Part shown: piece by piece, positions 1-6,438 of the stretch
Numbering within the stretch: the stretch's first letter is position 1
Layout: each line of letters opens with the position of its first letter
Source of the DNA: Chloroflexia bacterium
GTDB lineage: Bacteria; Chloroflexota; Chloroflexia; Thermomicrobiales; JALYUS01
DNA: 8,067 nt
Direction: 5' to 3'
Assembly (NCBI GenBank): GCA_025928215.1
Contig: JAICJW010000204.1
Span: 1-8,067, forward strand
Notes under the pieces: model-generated
What the model saw: only the letters and a program-made list of their open reading frames with translations
Databases searched by the model: none
What the model was told of the DNA's origin: nothing
Program-made: the position numbers and the translations under genes

Positions 1-171
1 AATGCGCTCGGCTGGCCCGCCATCGTCGTCCCGACCGGCCTGACCGGCGACGGGCTGCCACTCTCGACGCAGCTGATCGGGAGACCGTGGGACGAAGCGA
101 CGGTGTTGCGCGCGGCGCGTGCGGTGGAGCGAAACGGCCCGTGGGGCAGGCGGCAACCGGCGGGCTTCTGA
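1..171 (+). CDS. Amidase signature family hydrolase, C-terminal end (5' truncated by window)
   Basis: Frame 1 is open from the first base to a TGA at 169-171 and gives the last 56 residues of a longer protein. The stretch ALGWPAIVVPTGLTGDGLP, followed by TQLIGRPWDEATVLRAA, matches the conserved C-terminal pattern of amidase-signature enzymes (G-x-PA-hydrophobic-VP-x-G, then GLP, then QLIGRPW-E and a final helix ending in A-x-x-x-E). The Ser-Ser-Lys catalytic centre of this family lies in the missing N-terminal part, so activity cannot be judged. Family members hydrolyse carboxamides or aryl/acyl amides in the cytoplasm, and GatA is one branch. The D-aminoacylase gene starts 87 nt downstream on the same strand, so a shared amide-degrading locus is likely. 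The last residues after the helix (NGPWGRRQPAGF) are a variable tail. Confidence 0.85.
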   Translation, partial: NALGWPAIVVPTGLTGDGLPLSTQLIGRPWDEATVLRAARAVERNGPWGRRQPAGF

Positions 172-224
172 GGCCACATAAGGGGAGAGGGCCGGGAATC
201 ATTCGGATCGTAGAAGCGCGTCAT

Positions 225-245
225 CCCTTCCCGTTTCGGGAGGGG
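225..245 (+). repeat. C/G-rich hairpin in the leader of the D-aminoacylase gene
   Basis: CCCTTCCC (225-232) can pair with GGGAGGGG (238-245) around a GTTTC loop, giving 8 pairs with one G-T wobble. It lies 13 nt before the ATG at 259. The probable ribosome binding site AGGGAG (247-252) is just outside the stem, so the hairpin could limit ribosome access. There is no T-run, so a terminator for the upstream amidase gene is unlikely. Similar C-tract/G-tract palindromes are common between genes in GC-rich genomes. The rest of 172-258 shows nothing recognisable. Confidence 0.45.
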
Positions 246-258
246 CAGGGAGTTAGGT

Positions 259-1875
259 ATGAACTACGACACACTGATCACCAATGGACGGATCATTGAC
301 GGCACCGGCAACCCGTGGTTCTACGGCGATCTGGCGATCGAGGGGGAGCGGATCGTCGCGGTTGCGCCGCCGGGGAGGATTGACCCGGCGGCGGCGGGAA
401 CGGTCGTGGACGCGGCGGGGATGATCGTCGCGCCCGGATTCATCGACATCCAGAGCCATTCGATTCTGCCCTTCTTCACCGATACGCGCTCGCTCTCCAA
501 GATCACGCAGGGCGTAACGACGGAGATCATGGGCGAGGCGTGGACGCCCGCGCCCTTCGGCGGGCGGATCGAGTCGCCCTTCCGCAGCAGCTTCTTCGGC
601 GGCGGCGAGTGGGACGCGAAGGCACGCGGGTGGACGCGCTTCCGCCACTGGTTGGAAGATTTGGAGACGCGCGGCGTCTCGGTCAATGTCGGCTCATTCA
701 TCGGTGGGGCGACGGTGCGGGAGTATGGCAAGGCGCAGGAACTCGGCGAGCCGAACAGCGACGAACGGGCGGCGATGTGCCAGGTGACGGCGGAGGCGAT
801 GGAGGACGGCGCCTTCGGCGTGGCGACCGCGCTCATTTACCCGCCCGGCGCCTTCGCGGGCACCGAGGAGTTGGTCGAGATCGCGAAGGTGATCGGGCAG
901 TACAACGGCGTCTATATCACCCATCTCCGCTCCGAGGGCGACCGTTTTTTGGAGGGGCTGGAAGAAGCAATCGAGATTGGCACGAAGGGCAACTGCGCCG
1001 TCGAGGTCTACCATCTTAAAGCGACCGCACCGCGCAACTGGCACAAAATGGCGCAGGTGATCGCGCGGATTGATCGGGCACGCGCCGAGGGGCTGGATAT
1101 CGCGGCGGACATGTACCCGTATATTGCCTCTGGTACCGGGTTGAGCGCTTCCTTGCCACCGTGGGCATCGGCGGAGGGGAAACTGTTCGATAACCTGCGC
1201 GATCCGGCAATCCGCGCGAAGATCCGCGACGCGGTTGTCGAACCAGATGGCACCTGGGAGGCGCAGGTGACGCAGGTCGGGCCGGAGGGCGTGATGCCGA
1301 TTGGCTTCCGCAAGCCCGAAAATATGCACTACGCCGGGAAGCGACTGGCGGAAATCGCCGGGATGCGCAACCAGCACTGGTCGGACGCACTCATTGACCT
1401 CGTCGCGGACGAGGGGCAGGCGATCTCCACGATCTACTTCAAGATGTCCGAGGAGAATCTCGCTTTGCAACTGCGCCAGCCGTGGATCAAGATCAGCACG
1501 GACGCCGGAGGCATTGACCCCGCGCACGCAACAGGGCTTGTCCATCCGCGCGCCTATGGCACCTACACACGTGTCCTCGGCAAGTACGTGCGCGAGGAAA
1601 AAGTCCTTCCGCTCGAAGACGCGATTCGTAAGATGTCCTCCGCCGTCGCCGATCGGCTCTTCCTGCGCGATCGGGGCGTCTTGCGTGACGGCCACTACGC
1701 GGACGTTGTCATCTTCGACCCTGAGACGGTCGGGGATCGCGCCACCTTCACCGAACCGCACCAACTCTCGGTCGGCGTCCGCGATGTCTGGGTGAACGGC
1801 ACGCGCGTCCTCGCGAACGGCGAGCACACGAACGCTACCCCCGGCAAATTCGTTCGCGGGCCGGGAGCAAGGTGA
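259..1875 (+). CDS. D-aminoacylase family amidohydrolase (N-acyl-D-amino-acid deacylase-like)
   Basis: This 538-residue protein belongs to the amidohydrolase superfamily, N-acyl-D-amino-acid deacylase group. The N-terminal beta-sandwich strand has LITNGRIIDGTGNPW (residues 6-20). The TIM barrel begins at APGFIDIQSHS (58-68). GVTTEIMGE (85-93), THL (His222), VYHLK (His252) and STDAGG (Asp415) mark the other metal and catalytic positions. The C-terminal sandwich returns at GHYADVVIFDP (478-488), and VWVNGTRVLANGE (510-522) closes the fold as is usual. By comparison with the Alcaligenes D-aminoacylase, the first His of the HxH motif is Gln65 and the metal-bridging Cys is replaced by Glu93. The family cleaves N-acyl groups from D-amino acids, or related amide and ring substrates; the exact substrate here is unknown. 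Length is normal for the family. The start at 259 is chosen because AGGGAG (247-252) sits 6 nt upstream and the N-terminus fits the family. It probably acts with the flanking amidase and M81 genes. Confidence 0.9.
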   Translation: MNYDTLITNGRIIDGTGNPWFYGDLAIEGERIVAVAPPGRIDPAAAGTVVDAAGMIVAPGFIDIQSHSILPFFTDTRSLSKITQGVTTEIMGEAWTPAPFGGRIESPFRSSFFGGGEWDAKARGWTRFRHWLEDLETRGVSVNVGSFIGGATVREYGKAQELGEPNSDERAAMCQVTAEAMEDGAFGVATALIYPPGAFAGTEELVEIAKVIGQYNGVYITHLRSEGDRFLEGLEEAIEIGTKGNCAVEVYHLKATAPRNWHKMAQVIARIDRARAEGLDIAADMYPYIASGTGLSASLPPWASAEGKLFDNLRDPAIRAKIRDAVVEPDGTWEAQVTQVGPEGVMPIGFRKPENMHYAGKRLAEIAGMRNQHWSDALIDLVADEGQAISTIYFKMSEENLALQLRQPWIKISTDAGGIDPAHATGLVHPRAYGTYTRVLGKYVREEKVLPLEDAIRKMSSAVADRLFLRDRGVLRDGHYADVVIFDPETVGDRATFTEPHQLSVGVRDVWVNGTRVLANGEHTNATPGKFVRGPGAR

Positions 1876-1889
1876 ACCTCACCCCCAGC

Positions 1890-1924
1890 CCCCTCTCCTT
1901 TGCTCGGAAGCAAAGGAGAAGGGG
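1890..1924 (+). repeat. Strong intergenic palindrome, probable interspersed repeat
   Basis: TCTCCTTTGCT (1894-1904) pairs perfectly with AGCAAAGGAGA (1909-1919) around a CGGA loop. After a one-base bulge (A1920) the stem continues with CCCC (1890-1893) and GGGG (1921-1924). It starts 14 nt after the D-aminoacylase stop. The flanking ACCCCCAGCCCCCTCTCC style is familiar from multi-copy intergenic palindromes in Chloroflexota and cyanobacteria. No T-run follows, so it is not a classical terminator, although it could stabilise the mRNA 3' end. Confidence 0.65.
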
Positions 1925-1980
1925 AGAGATGCAGGGAGGACGCGCGTAGATGCATTGACTATCGTCTTTCGATTTTGGCT

Positions 1981-2039
1981 CCCCGCTCCATCGCCTTGAG
2001 ACAGGGATGATAGAACGTCCGTCCGGCGATTGAGCGGGG
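1981..2039 (+). promoter_or_regulatory. Long inverted repeat in the 5' leader of the M81 gene
   Basis: CCCCGCTCCATCGCC (1981-1995) and GGCGATTGAGCGGGG (2025-2039) are reverse complements at 14 of 15 positions, with a 29-nt loop between. The right arm ends 8 nt before the ribosome binding site GAGGAA (2048-2053) and 19 nt before the ATG at 2059. CTATCGTC at 1959-1966 can also pair with GATGATAG in the loop (2006-2013; 8 pairs, one G-T), which would make a pseudoknot-like arrangement. It could be an RNA control element, a protein-binding site or a decayed repeat; the sequence does not decide. TTGACT at 1955-1960 resembles a -35 box, but no good -10 follows at normal spacing. Confidence 0.45.
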
Positions 2040-2058
2040 CCGGGAGTGAGGAAAAACC

Positions 2059-3555
2059 ATGACCTACCGTATCGCCATCGGGGAGTTTGCGCACGAGACG
2101 AATACCTTTTGCCCGGAGCCGACGACGACCGAACCCTTTAAGGAGTACCAGTGGCTGCGTGGGGATGAAATCATCCGCACGCACGGCGGCAATCGTACCT
2201 ACATCGGCGGGATGCTGGCGCGGGCGGCGGAGTTGGGCATCCTGGCGGTGCCGACCTTCGCGGCGGTCGCCTATCCGTCCGGGACGATTACGCGGGCGGC
2301 GTATGACGAGATTACCGGCACACTCCTGGCCGAGATTGAACGGGCGATGCCGGTGGACGCTGTCTGCCTCTCGCTCCACGGTGCGGGCGTCGCGGAGGGG
2401 ATTGACGATCTCGAAGGCGCGGTGCTCGCGGCGGTGCGGGCATGCGTCGGGCCGGATGTGCCAATTGCCGCTTCGCTCGACCTGCATGGCAATATCACGC
2501 CGCTCATGCTGGAGAAGGCGAACGGCCTCTTCGGCAACTCGTACTACCCGCATACGGACAGTTACGAGCGCGGCGCGGAGGCGATGGACTTCCTCTCGCG
2601 CCTGCTAACGCATGCAATTGCCCCGGTCATGCACCTCGAACAACTGCCGGTGATGATTCCAACCTGCAGCACCGATCTCGAACCGGGTACGCGGCTTAAC
2701 GCCCTCTGCCGTGAGTGGGAGCAACGACCGGGGATGCTCGATTGCACGATCTTTCATGGCTTCCCCTATACCGATGTTCCCGCCGTCGGCATGTCCGTCC
2801 TGACGATCACGGATAATGATCCAACATTGGCGGCGGAGGCGGGGAAGGCGGTCGCACAAGAGATCTGGGAGGCGCGCGAGGAGTACCGGCCGGAAATCCT
2901 CACGACGCGGGAAGCGATCAATCGCGCGCTCGCCGTGCCGGAAGGCCCGGTCGTGATCAATGATACGTCGGACAACCCCGGCGGCGGCTCTCCCGGCGAC
3001 AGCACGCATCTCCTGCGCACAATGCTCGCCATGAACCTAACGAATGCCTGCTACGCCTACATCTTCGATCCCGAAACGGCGGCACAGGCGCACGCGGCGG
3101 GTGTCGGCGCGACGATTGACGTGCGCCTCGGCGGCAAGACGGACGATTTACACGGTGCGCCGGTCGAGGCGGCGGCGTACGTCAAATGCCTCACCGACGG
3201 GCAATTCCACCTGACGACGCCGATGGGGCGCGGCATGCTCGTTGATCTCGGCCCGATGGCGCGCCTGCGGATTGGCGGCGTGGATGTGCTCGTCGGGTCT
3301 CGCCGCAATCAGGTGCTGGACGACGAAATTTTCCTCCTGCACGGCATTGACGTGCGGCGATACCGGATCGTTGCCGTGAAGTCCAGCGCGCACTTCCGTG
3401 CCGGATACAGGGACCTTGCGACGGCAATCATCGCGGCGGATGCACCCGGCGCGACGACGCTCGATCTTTCCGGCTTCCCCTATCAGCGCATCCGCCGGAC
3501 GATCTGGCCGCTCGATGCCGCCGAGATGCGCGGCGCGTATGCGCAGTATCTGTAA
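2059..3555 (+). CDS. M81 family metallopeptidase (MlrC-like)
   Basis: This 498-residue protein has the full M81 layout, close to the usual family length. The N-terminus has GEFAHETNTF (residues 8-17), typical of the family. SLHGAG (105-110), SLDLHGN (139-145) and YYPHTDSYERG (162-172) follow. Asp141, His143 and His165 fit the zinc ligands (D-x-H ... H) described for MlrC, the linearised-microcystin peptidase of Sphingomonas. A second conserved block, DNPGGGSPGD (305-314), opens the C-terminal domain (MlrC C-terminus), and KSSAHFRAGY (441-450) lies near its end. There is no signal peptide, so it is cytoplasmic. Most family members are not microcystin enzymes; they sit with amidases, D-aminoacylases and peptide transporters, and are thought to cleave unusual or modified peptides. 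The start is supported by GAGGAA at 2048-2053. The next gene begins 21 nt downstream and is probably co-transcribed. Confidence 0.93.
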   Translation: MTYRIAIGEFAHETNTFCPEPTTTEPFKEYQWLRGDEIIRTHGGNRTYIGGMLARAAELGILAVPTFAAVAYPSGTITRAAYDEITGTLLAEIERAMPVDAVCLSLHGAGVAEGIDDLEGAVLAAVRACVGPDVPIAASLDLHGNITPLMLEKANGLFGNSYYPHTDSYERGAEAMDFLSRLLTHAIAPVMHLEQLPVMIPTCSTDLEPGTRLNALCREWEQRPGMLDCTIFHGFPYTDVPAVGMSVLTITDNDPTLAAEAGKAVAQEIWEAREEYRPEILTTREAINRALAVPEGPVVINDTSDNPGGGSPGDSTHLLRTMLAMNLTNACYAYIFDPETAAQAHAAGVGATIDVRLGGKTDDLHGAPVEAAAYVKCLTDGQFHLTTPMGRGMLVDLGPMARLRIGGVDVLVGSRRNQVLDDEIFLLHGIDVRRYRIVAVKSSAHFRAGYRDLATAIIAADAPGATTLDLSGFPYQRIRRTIWPLDAAEMRGAYAQYL

Positions 3556-3576
3556 CGCGATGGAGGAGTACGATCC

Positions 3577-3825
3577 GTGTGGATTGAGTGGCGTATTCGC
3601 TGGCGTGGCGATGAAGCGACAGTGCGCTGGAAGAACGGCGCTCTGACGAGCGAGAACAGTGTGACAGCGGCGTTCGGGCGGTTCGCTGTCAGCAATGCCC
3701 CGACGACGGATCGCCCACTTGAGGAACGCCTCGCGGACGCCGCCATCGCGAAGGAAATGATGGCGGAGTTCGCGGATGCGATCCTCGCATGTCATAGCGA
3801 GGAGGGAGAGCCGGGAGAAGACTAA
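3577..3825 (+). CDS. Small hypothetical protein, 82 aa
   Basis: I do not recognise this protein. It begins with GTG at 3577, 8 nt after a near-perfect ribosome binding site, GGAGGAG (3562-3568), and 21 nt after the M81 stop, which argues for real translation in the same transcript. The N-terminal third (WIEWRIRWRGDEATVRWKNG, residues 2-21) looks like alternating beta strands rich in Trp and Arg. The region 46-72 (PLEERLADAAIAKEMMAEFADA, then ILACH) looks like an amphipathic helix, and the tail is acidic (EEGEPGED). There is no signal peptide or membrane helix. Its stop overlaps the stop of the convergent thiol dioxygenase gene by 4 nt (3822-3825). A role alongside the M81 peptidase is possible but unsupported by any motif. 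Confidence 0.7.
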   Translation: MWIEWRIRWRGDEATVRWKNGALTSENSVTAAFGRFAVSNAPTTDRPLEERLADAAIAKEMMAEFADAILACHSEEGEPGED

Positions 3826-4538
3826 TCCGCTACCGCCAGCCGCTCCAGGGACGCATGGACGTCGTCCCACGTCGGGGTGGCGCGGGCTTCGCCCTCGGCG
3901 CACTGGATATTGACATAGCCGCTGCGGAAGGGACGCGCGACCTTCTCGTCCGGTACATACTGCCGCCGCGCGATGCAGCCATTGTCATTGCCCAGCAGGT
4001 GGAGCGAGACGGAGGTGATGCCGGAGGTCGTACGGACGCGATGAATGTCATTCTCCGGCAGCAGGGTGTAGAAGTCGCCGGGCGTGAGCGCATGCCGCTC
4101 TGCCACAGCGAGGTCCGCGAAATCATCGCGCGTGCCGTCGTCGCGCCGCTGATAGACGATCTCATCCTGCTCGCCCCGGTAGAGGCCAACCAGCCCCCAG
4201 GCGAGATGGTCATGCACCGGCGTTTCGCGTCCCGGCGCGAGGACGAGGGCGGAGAAGGCGAGGCTGGCATCGCCCGCGCGATACAATAACCACATCCCCG
4301 TATTGGCGCCCATGCCGCTCTGTGTCGCCGGTTCCTGGTACTCCGGTGGGAGCCAGTGCGGGTCCGCGAGCAGGGCGGCGAAGTGGGGCCGGATTTCCTC
4401 CATGGCGGCGGCTGCGTTCGGCGCCGCCGCACGGGCGGCATTAACCGCAGCGATGAAGTCGCGCATCACCGGTGTATCGAGAATGTACTGATCCTCACCA
4501 TCCTCAATTGTCGGCAGGTCGTTGTGGAAATGGCACAT
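3822..4538 (-). CDS. Cupin-fold thiol dioxygenase (cysteine dioxygenase / 3-mercaptopropionate dioxygenase family)
   Basis: This 238-residue soluble protein has the cupin signature PGRETPVHDHLAWGLVGLY (102-120), with iron ligands His109 and His111, and the third His at NDIHRV (His166). This three-His, no-Glu pattern marks thiol dioxygenases, which add O2 to a thiol (cysteine, 3-mercaptopropionate or similar) to make a sulfinate. SVSLHLL (176-182) corresponds to the Ser-x-His-x-Tyr hydrogen-bond relay: Ser178 and His180 are kept, but the Tyr position is Leu182. The crosslinked Cys of mammalian cysteine dioxygenase has no clear equivalent in the HDH-x-x-W-G segment, as in bacterial forms. An N-terminal helical region (about 22-60) precedes the beta barrel. 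The ATG is preceded at 7 nt by GGAGGG (plus-strand 4546-4551). A TACACTAT box (minus strand, 4573-4580) is a possible -10. The gene diverges from the MFS transporter, but a shared substrate is not shown. Confidence 0.85.
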   Translation of the reverse strand: MCHFHNDLPTIEDGEDQYILDTPVMRDFIAAVNAARAAAPNAAAAMEEIRPHFAALLADPHWLPPEYQEPATQSGMGANTGMWLLYRAGDASLAFSALVLAPGRETPVHDHLAWGLVGLYRGEQDEIVYQRRDDGTRDDFADLAVAERHALTPGDFYTLLPENDIHRVRTTSGITSVSLHLLGNDNGCIARRQYVPDEKVARPFRSGYVNIQCAEGEARATPTWDDVHASLERLAVAD

Positions 4539-4582
4539 CGAACATCCCTCCTATGAATCGCCGTCGCGAAGAATAGTGTACA

Positions 4583-4632
4583 GGAAGTTCGGAGTTCGAT
4601 GTTCGATGGCCCACTCCGAACTCCGAACTTCC
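4583..4632. repeat. Heptamer-built perfect inverted repeat
   Basis: GGAAGTTCGGAGTTCG (4583-4598) and CGAACTCCGAACTTCC (4617-4632) form a perfect 16-bp inverted repeat around an 18-nt loop. The left side is made of three 7-nt units, GTTCGGA, GTTCGAT and GTTCGAT (4587-4607). The right side has two inverted units, TCCGAAC twice (4615-4628). It lies midway in the divergent region between the thiol dioxygenase and MFS genes, so it could be an operator for one or both, or a mobile or slippage-generated repeat. A 10-bp palindrome, ATGCTAGCAT, follows directly at 4633-4642. Confidence 0.7.
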
Positions 4633-4650
4633 ATGCTAGCATAGGCGCGC

Positions 4651-4678
4651 GGGCAGCCGGTCCGGGCCGCCCCTTTTT
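4651..4678 (+). terminator. Terminator-like hairpin with T5 in the MFS gene leader
   Basis: GGGC-A-GCC (4651-4658) pairs with GGC-C-GCCC (4665-4672), 7 pairs with one A/C mismatch and a 6-nt loop, followed one base later by TTTTT (4674-4678). It reads as a modest intrinsic terminator on the plus strand, 24 nt before the MFS start. No plus-strand gene ends upstream, since the nearest gene is divergent. It would therefore act either on stray antisense reading out of the heptamer repeat or as an attenuator of the MFS mRNA. Confidence 0.4.
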
Positions 4679-4702
4679 CGTGCCGGAAAGGGAAGCCTTG
4701 CG

Positions 4703-5965
4703 ATGCTCGATCGCCTGCATATGCCGCGACCCGGCGAGCAATCCTCCGCCATCCGGCGCTACACGGTGATGATCTTCGTCCTGTTGACCGCGTTTGGCGC
4801 GTCCGATTTGCTCTTTAATCTCTACCTCACGCGCCTCGGCTACCGCGAGGACTTCATCGGTCTCGTCAACGCTGTGACGCAACTCGTCTGGGCGGTTGCG
4901 GCGGCGATGGCGGGCTCGCTCGCCCACCGGTGGACATCGCGGCGTGTCCTGATAGTCGGTGCGCTCGTCCTGGGAGTAGGCTATGCGGCGCGTGGCTTCG
5001 TCACCGCGCCGTGGCTCATTATTGTCACATTTTCGGTGGGGTGCATCGGTGGTGGCTGGGTCTTCGCAATCGGGATGAACTACATCGCCGATTACACGAC
5101 CGTCGCCAAACGGCTCGGCGCGATTGCGCTCTATACGATGGCGAGCAGCCTCTCCACGACGCTCGGTAGCATTGGCGGGGGCTGGTTACCGACACTGATC
5201 GAGCAGATCGGCGGCACGCGTGACGGGGCGGGGCCGATCCGGCTGACGCTGATCCTCAGCGCGGCGATCATGTTCTTCAGCGTCTTGCCGCTGCTCGGCG
5301 TCGGCCCGCCCCCAGAGGACGTGCACGCCGCCATGCCGCTGGGGCCCGCGGTATCCACGCCGCGCGATCCGCCGCGACGAACACCCGCGCAGCAGACGCG
5401 GCGCGACACGTCGGTTTACTTCATCTTTGCCTTCGTGCTGGCAGGCGGCGTGGCGATGATCGTCCCATTCTATAACGTCTACCTCTCCCGGCATGGTTTC
5501 AGCACGGGGGCAATCGGAATCGTCTATGGCGGCGGCGGGGTCTGTGGTGCGCTCTTCGGTCTCGCCGTCCCGGCGCTCGGAGCACGGATGGGCGTGGCGC
5601 GTGGGGCGGGGGTCTTGCGCGCCTTTCCCGGCCTCCTCTTCTTTGCGCTGATCTTCGCCTCGCCGGCCTGGCTGGCGGTGGTGGCGCACATCTGCCGGCG
5701 CGGCTGCTTCGACGCCTCGTATGCGCTCGAATCGAATTTCACCAGCCGCCTCTTCCCGGCTCGCATCCGCGCGCACGTCTTCGCCTGGCGGGAGGCGGCC
5801 CTCAGCCTCGGTATCGCGCTCCTCAGCCCGGTCGGCGGCGTGCTGATCGTTCGTTTCGGTTATCCCGCCGCCTTTGCCGCCTTCACCGCCGCAATGGTGA
5901 TTATTCTCGTGCTCTTCCTCTGCTATTTCGTGCCGCGCGAGCGCCATCTGGCGGTACGGGGATAG
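4703..5965 (+). CDS. Major facilitator superfamily (MFS) transporter
   Basis: This 420-residue polytopic membrane protein has about 12 hydrophobic helices in a 6+6 arrangement: roughly 21-42, 52-72, 82-100, 104-128, 140-160 and 180-200, then a polar, Pro/Arg-rich cytoplasmic loop (201-236), then roughly 237-261, 268-292, 303-321, 323-340, 358-380 and 387-410. GSLAHRWTSRR (71-81), between helices 2 and 3, is the family's loop motif A, with His in place of the usual Asp. The RLFPARIRAHVFAWREA segment (349-365) before helix 11 is a well-kept cytoplasmic region. Substrate cannot be told from the sequence; drug/metabolite export or small-solute exchange are both possible. The ATG at 4703 has GGAAAGGGAAG (4685-4695) 7 nt upstream; ATG 4721 is a weaker alternative. 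The gene ends 1 nt from the convergent molybdopterin gene. Confidence 0.85.
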   Translation: MLDRLHMPRPGEQSSAIRRYTVMIFVLLTAFGASDLLFNLYLTRLGYREDFIGLVNAVTQLVWAVAAAMAGSLAHRWTSRRVLIVGALVLGVGYAARGFVTAPWLIIVTFSVGCIGGGWVFAIGMNYIADYTTVAKRLGAIALYTMASSLSTTLGSIGGGWLPTLIEQIGGTRDGAGPIRLTLILSAAIMFFSVLPLLGVGPPPEDVHAAMPLGPAVSTPRDPPRRTPAQQTRRDTSVYFIFAFVLAGGVAMIVPFYNVYLSRHGFSTGAIGIVYGGGGVCGALFGLAVPALGARMGVARGAGVLRAFPGLLFFALIFASPAWLAVVAHICRRGCFDASYALESNFTSRLFPARIRAHVFAWREAALSLGIALLSPVGGVLIVRFGYPAAFAAFTAAMVIILVLFLCYFVPRERHLAVRG

Positions 5966-5966
5966 A

Positions 5967-6425
5967 TTATTCTCCCCGTCCGGCGGGCGTAAAACTGCTC
6001 GTGTGGATGGCAATAGCCTGGCCGAAGTCCGGCGCGGTGAGGAGTTCCACCGCGACGATCCACTTGACCCACTGGAAGCCTCGTCGCCCCGGCGCGACGA
6101 GCCGCACGGGCGCGCCGTGGTCATGATTCAGTGGTTCCTCCCCAACATGTGTGGCAAGCAGGGCATCACGCGCTTCGGCGAGCGGCAGGCTCCAGCGATA
6201 CCCCGTGACGGAACGGAAGCGCACCCACCCCGCACCCTCGCGCACCCCGGCGCGATCCAGCAGCGCCCCGACGTGGATACCCCGCCAGATCTGCGTGCTC
6301 GCGAAGCCGCCAGTGCAGTCGAGCGTCACCTTCACCGCCTCGGTGGGCGTCAGATCGCCGTACGTCGCGGTGAATGGCCGCGCGACGTGCCCGCCAACCG
6401 CGAGGGTCCAATCAGCAGGCGCAAG
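5967..6425 (-). CDS. C-terminal part of the split oxidoreductase: molybdopterin-binding (sulfite oxidase fold) domain
   Basis: This frame carries the oxidoreductase molybdopterin-binding domain shared by sulfite oxidase and MsrP (YedY). LDCTGG supplies Cys232 (numbering of the joined protein), the expected thiolate ligand of molybdenum. IWRGIHVGALLDRAG (241-255) and SVTGYRWSLPL (267-277) follow, then HGAPVRLVAPGRRG and FQWVKWI (298-318). These are complete and well conserved, so the domain has not drifted after the break. No start codon of its own with a ribosome binding site is evident at the domain edge. The substrate (sulfite, sulfoxide or other) cannot be told. Confidence 0.75.
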   Translation of the reverse strand, partial: LAPADWTLAVGGHVARPFTATYGDLTPTEAVKVTLDCTGGFASTQIWRGIHVGALLDRAGVREGAGWVRFRSVTGYRWSLPLAEARDALLATHVGEEPLNHDHGAPVRLVAPGRRGFQWVKWIVAVELLTAPDFGQAIAIHTSSFTPAGRGE

Positions 6426-6438
6426 GGGGCGGGGGCCG
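6425..6438 (-). other. Frameshift site in a C5-G-C5 tract
   Basis: On the minus strand the coding sequence reads CCGG-CCCCC-G-CCCCC-TT (plus-strand G runs at 6425-6429 and 6431-6435). The upstream frame reads R-P-P-P-P-C-A-C-stop and the downstream frame R-P-L-A-P-A-D-W. Skipping one C in either run restores a continuous protein. Such tracts are prone to both replication slippage and sequencing or assembly miscounts. Confidence 0.75.

Noticed and set aside
172..258. Terminator for the amidase gene
   Set aside because: The only hairpin (225-245) has no T-run and sits against the next gene's ribosome binding site.
694..1827. 377-codon open frame on the minus strand inside the D-aminoacylase gene
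   Set aside because: It is the complement of a well-conserved gene in GC-rich DNA, has no family motifs and no independent start context.
1955..1960. TTGACT as the -35 box of an M81 gene promoter
   Set aside because: Five of six bases match, but no -10-like hexamer occurs at 15-19 nt downstream, only GC-rich sequence.
5186..6124. 312-codon minus-strand open frame under the MFS gene
   Set aside because: Low-complexity Arg/Glu-rich product opposite a clear 12-helix transporter; it also runs across the end of the oxidoreductase gene in another frame.
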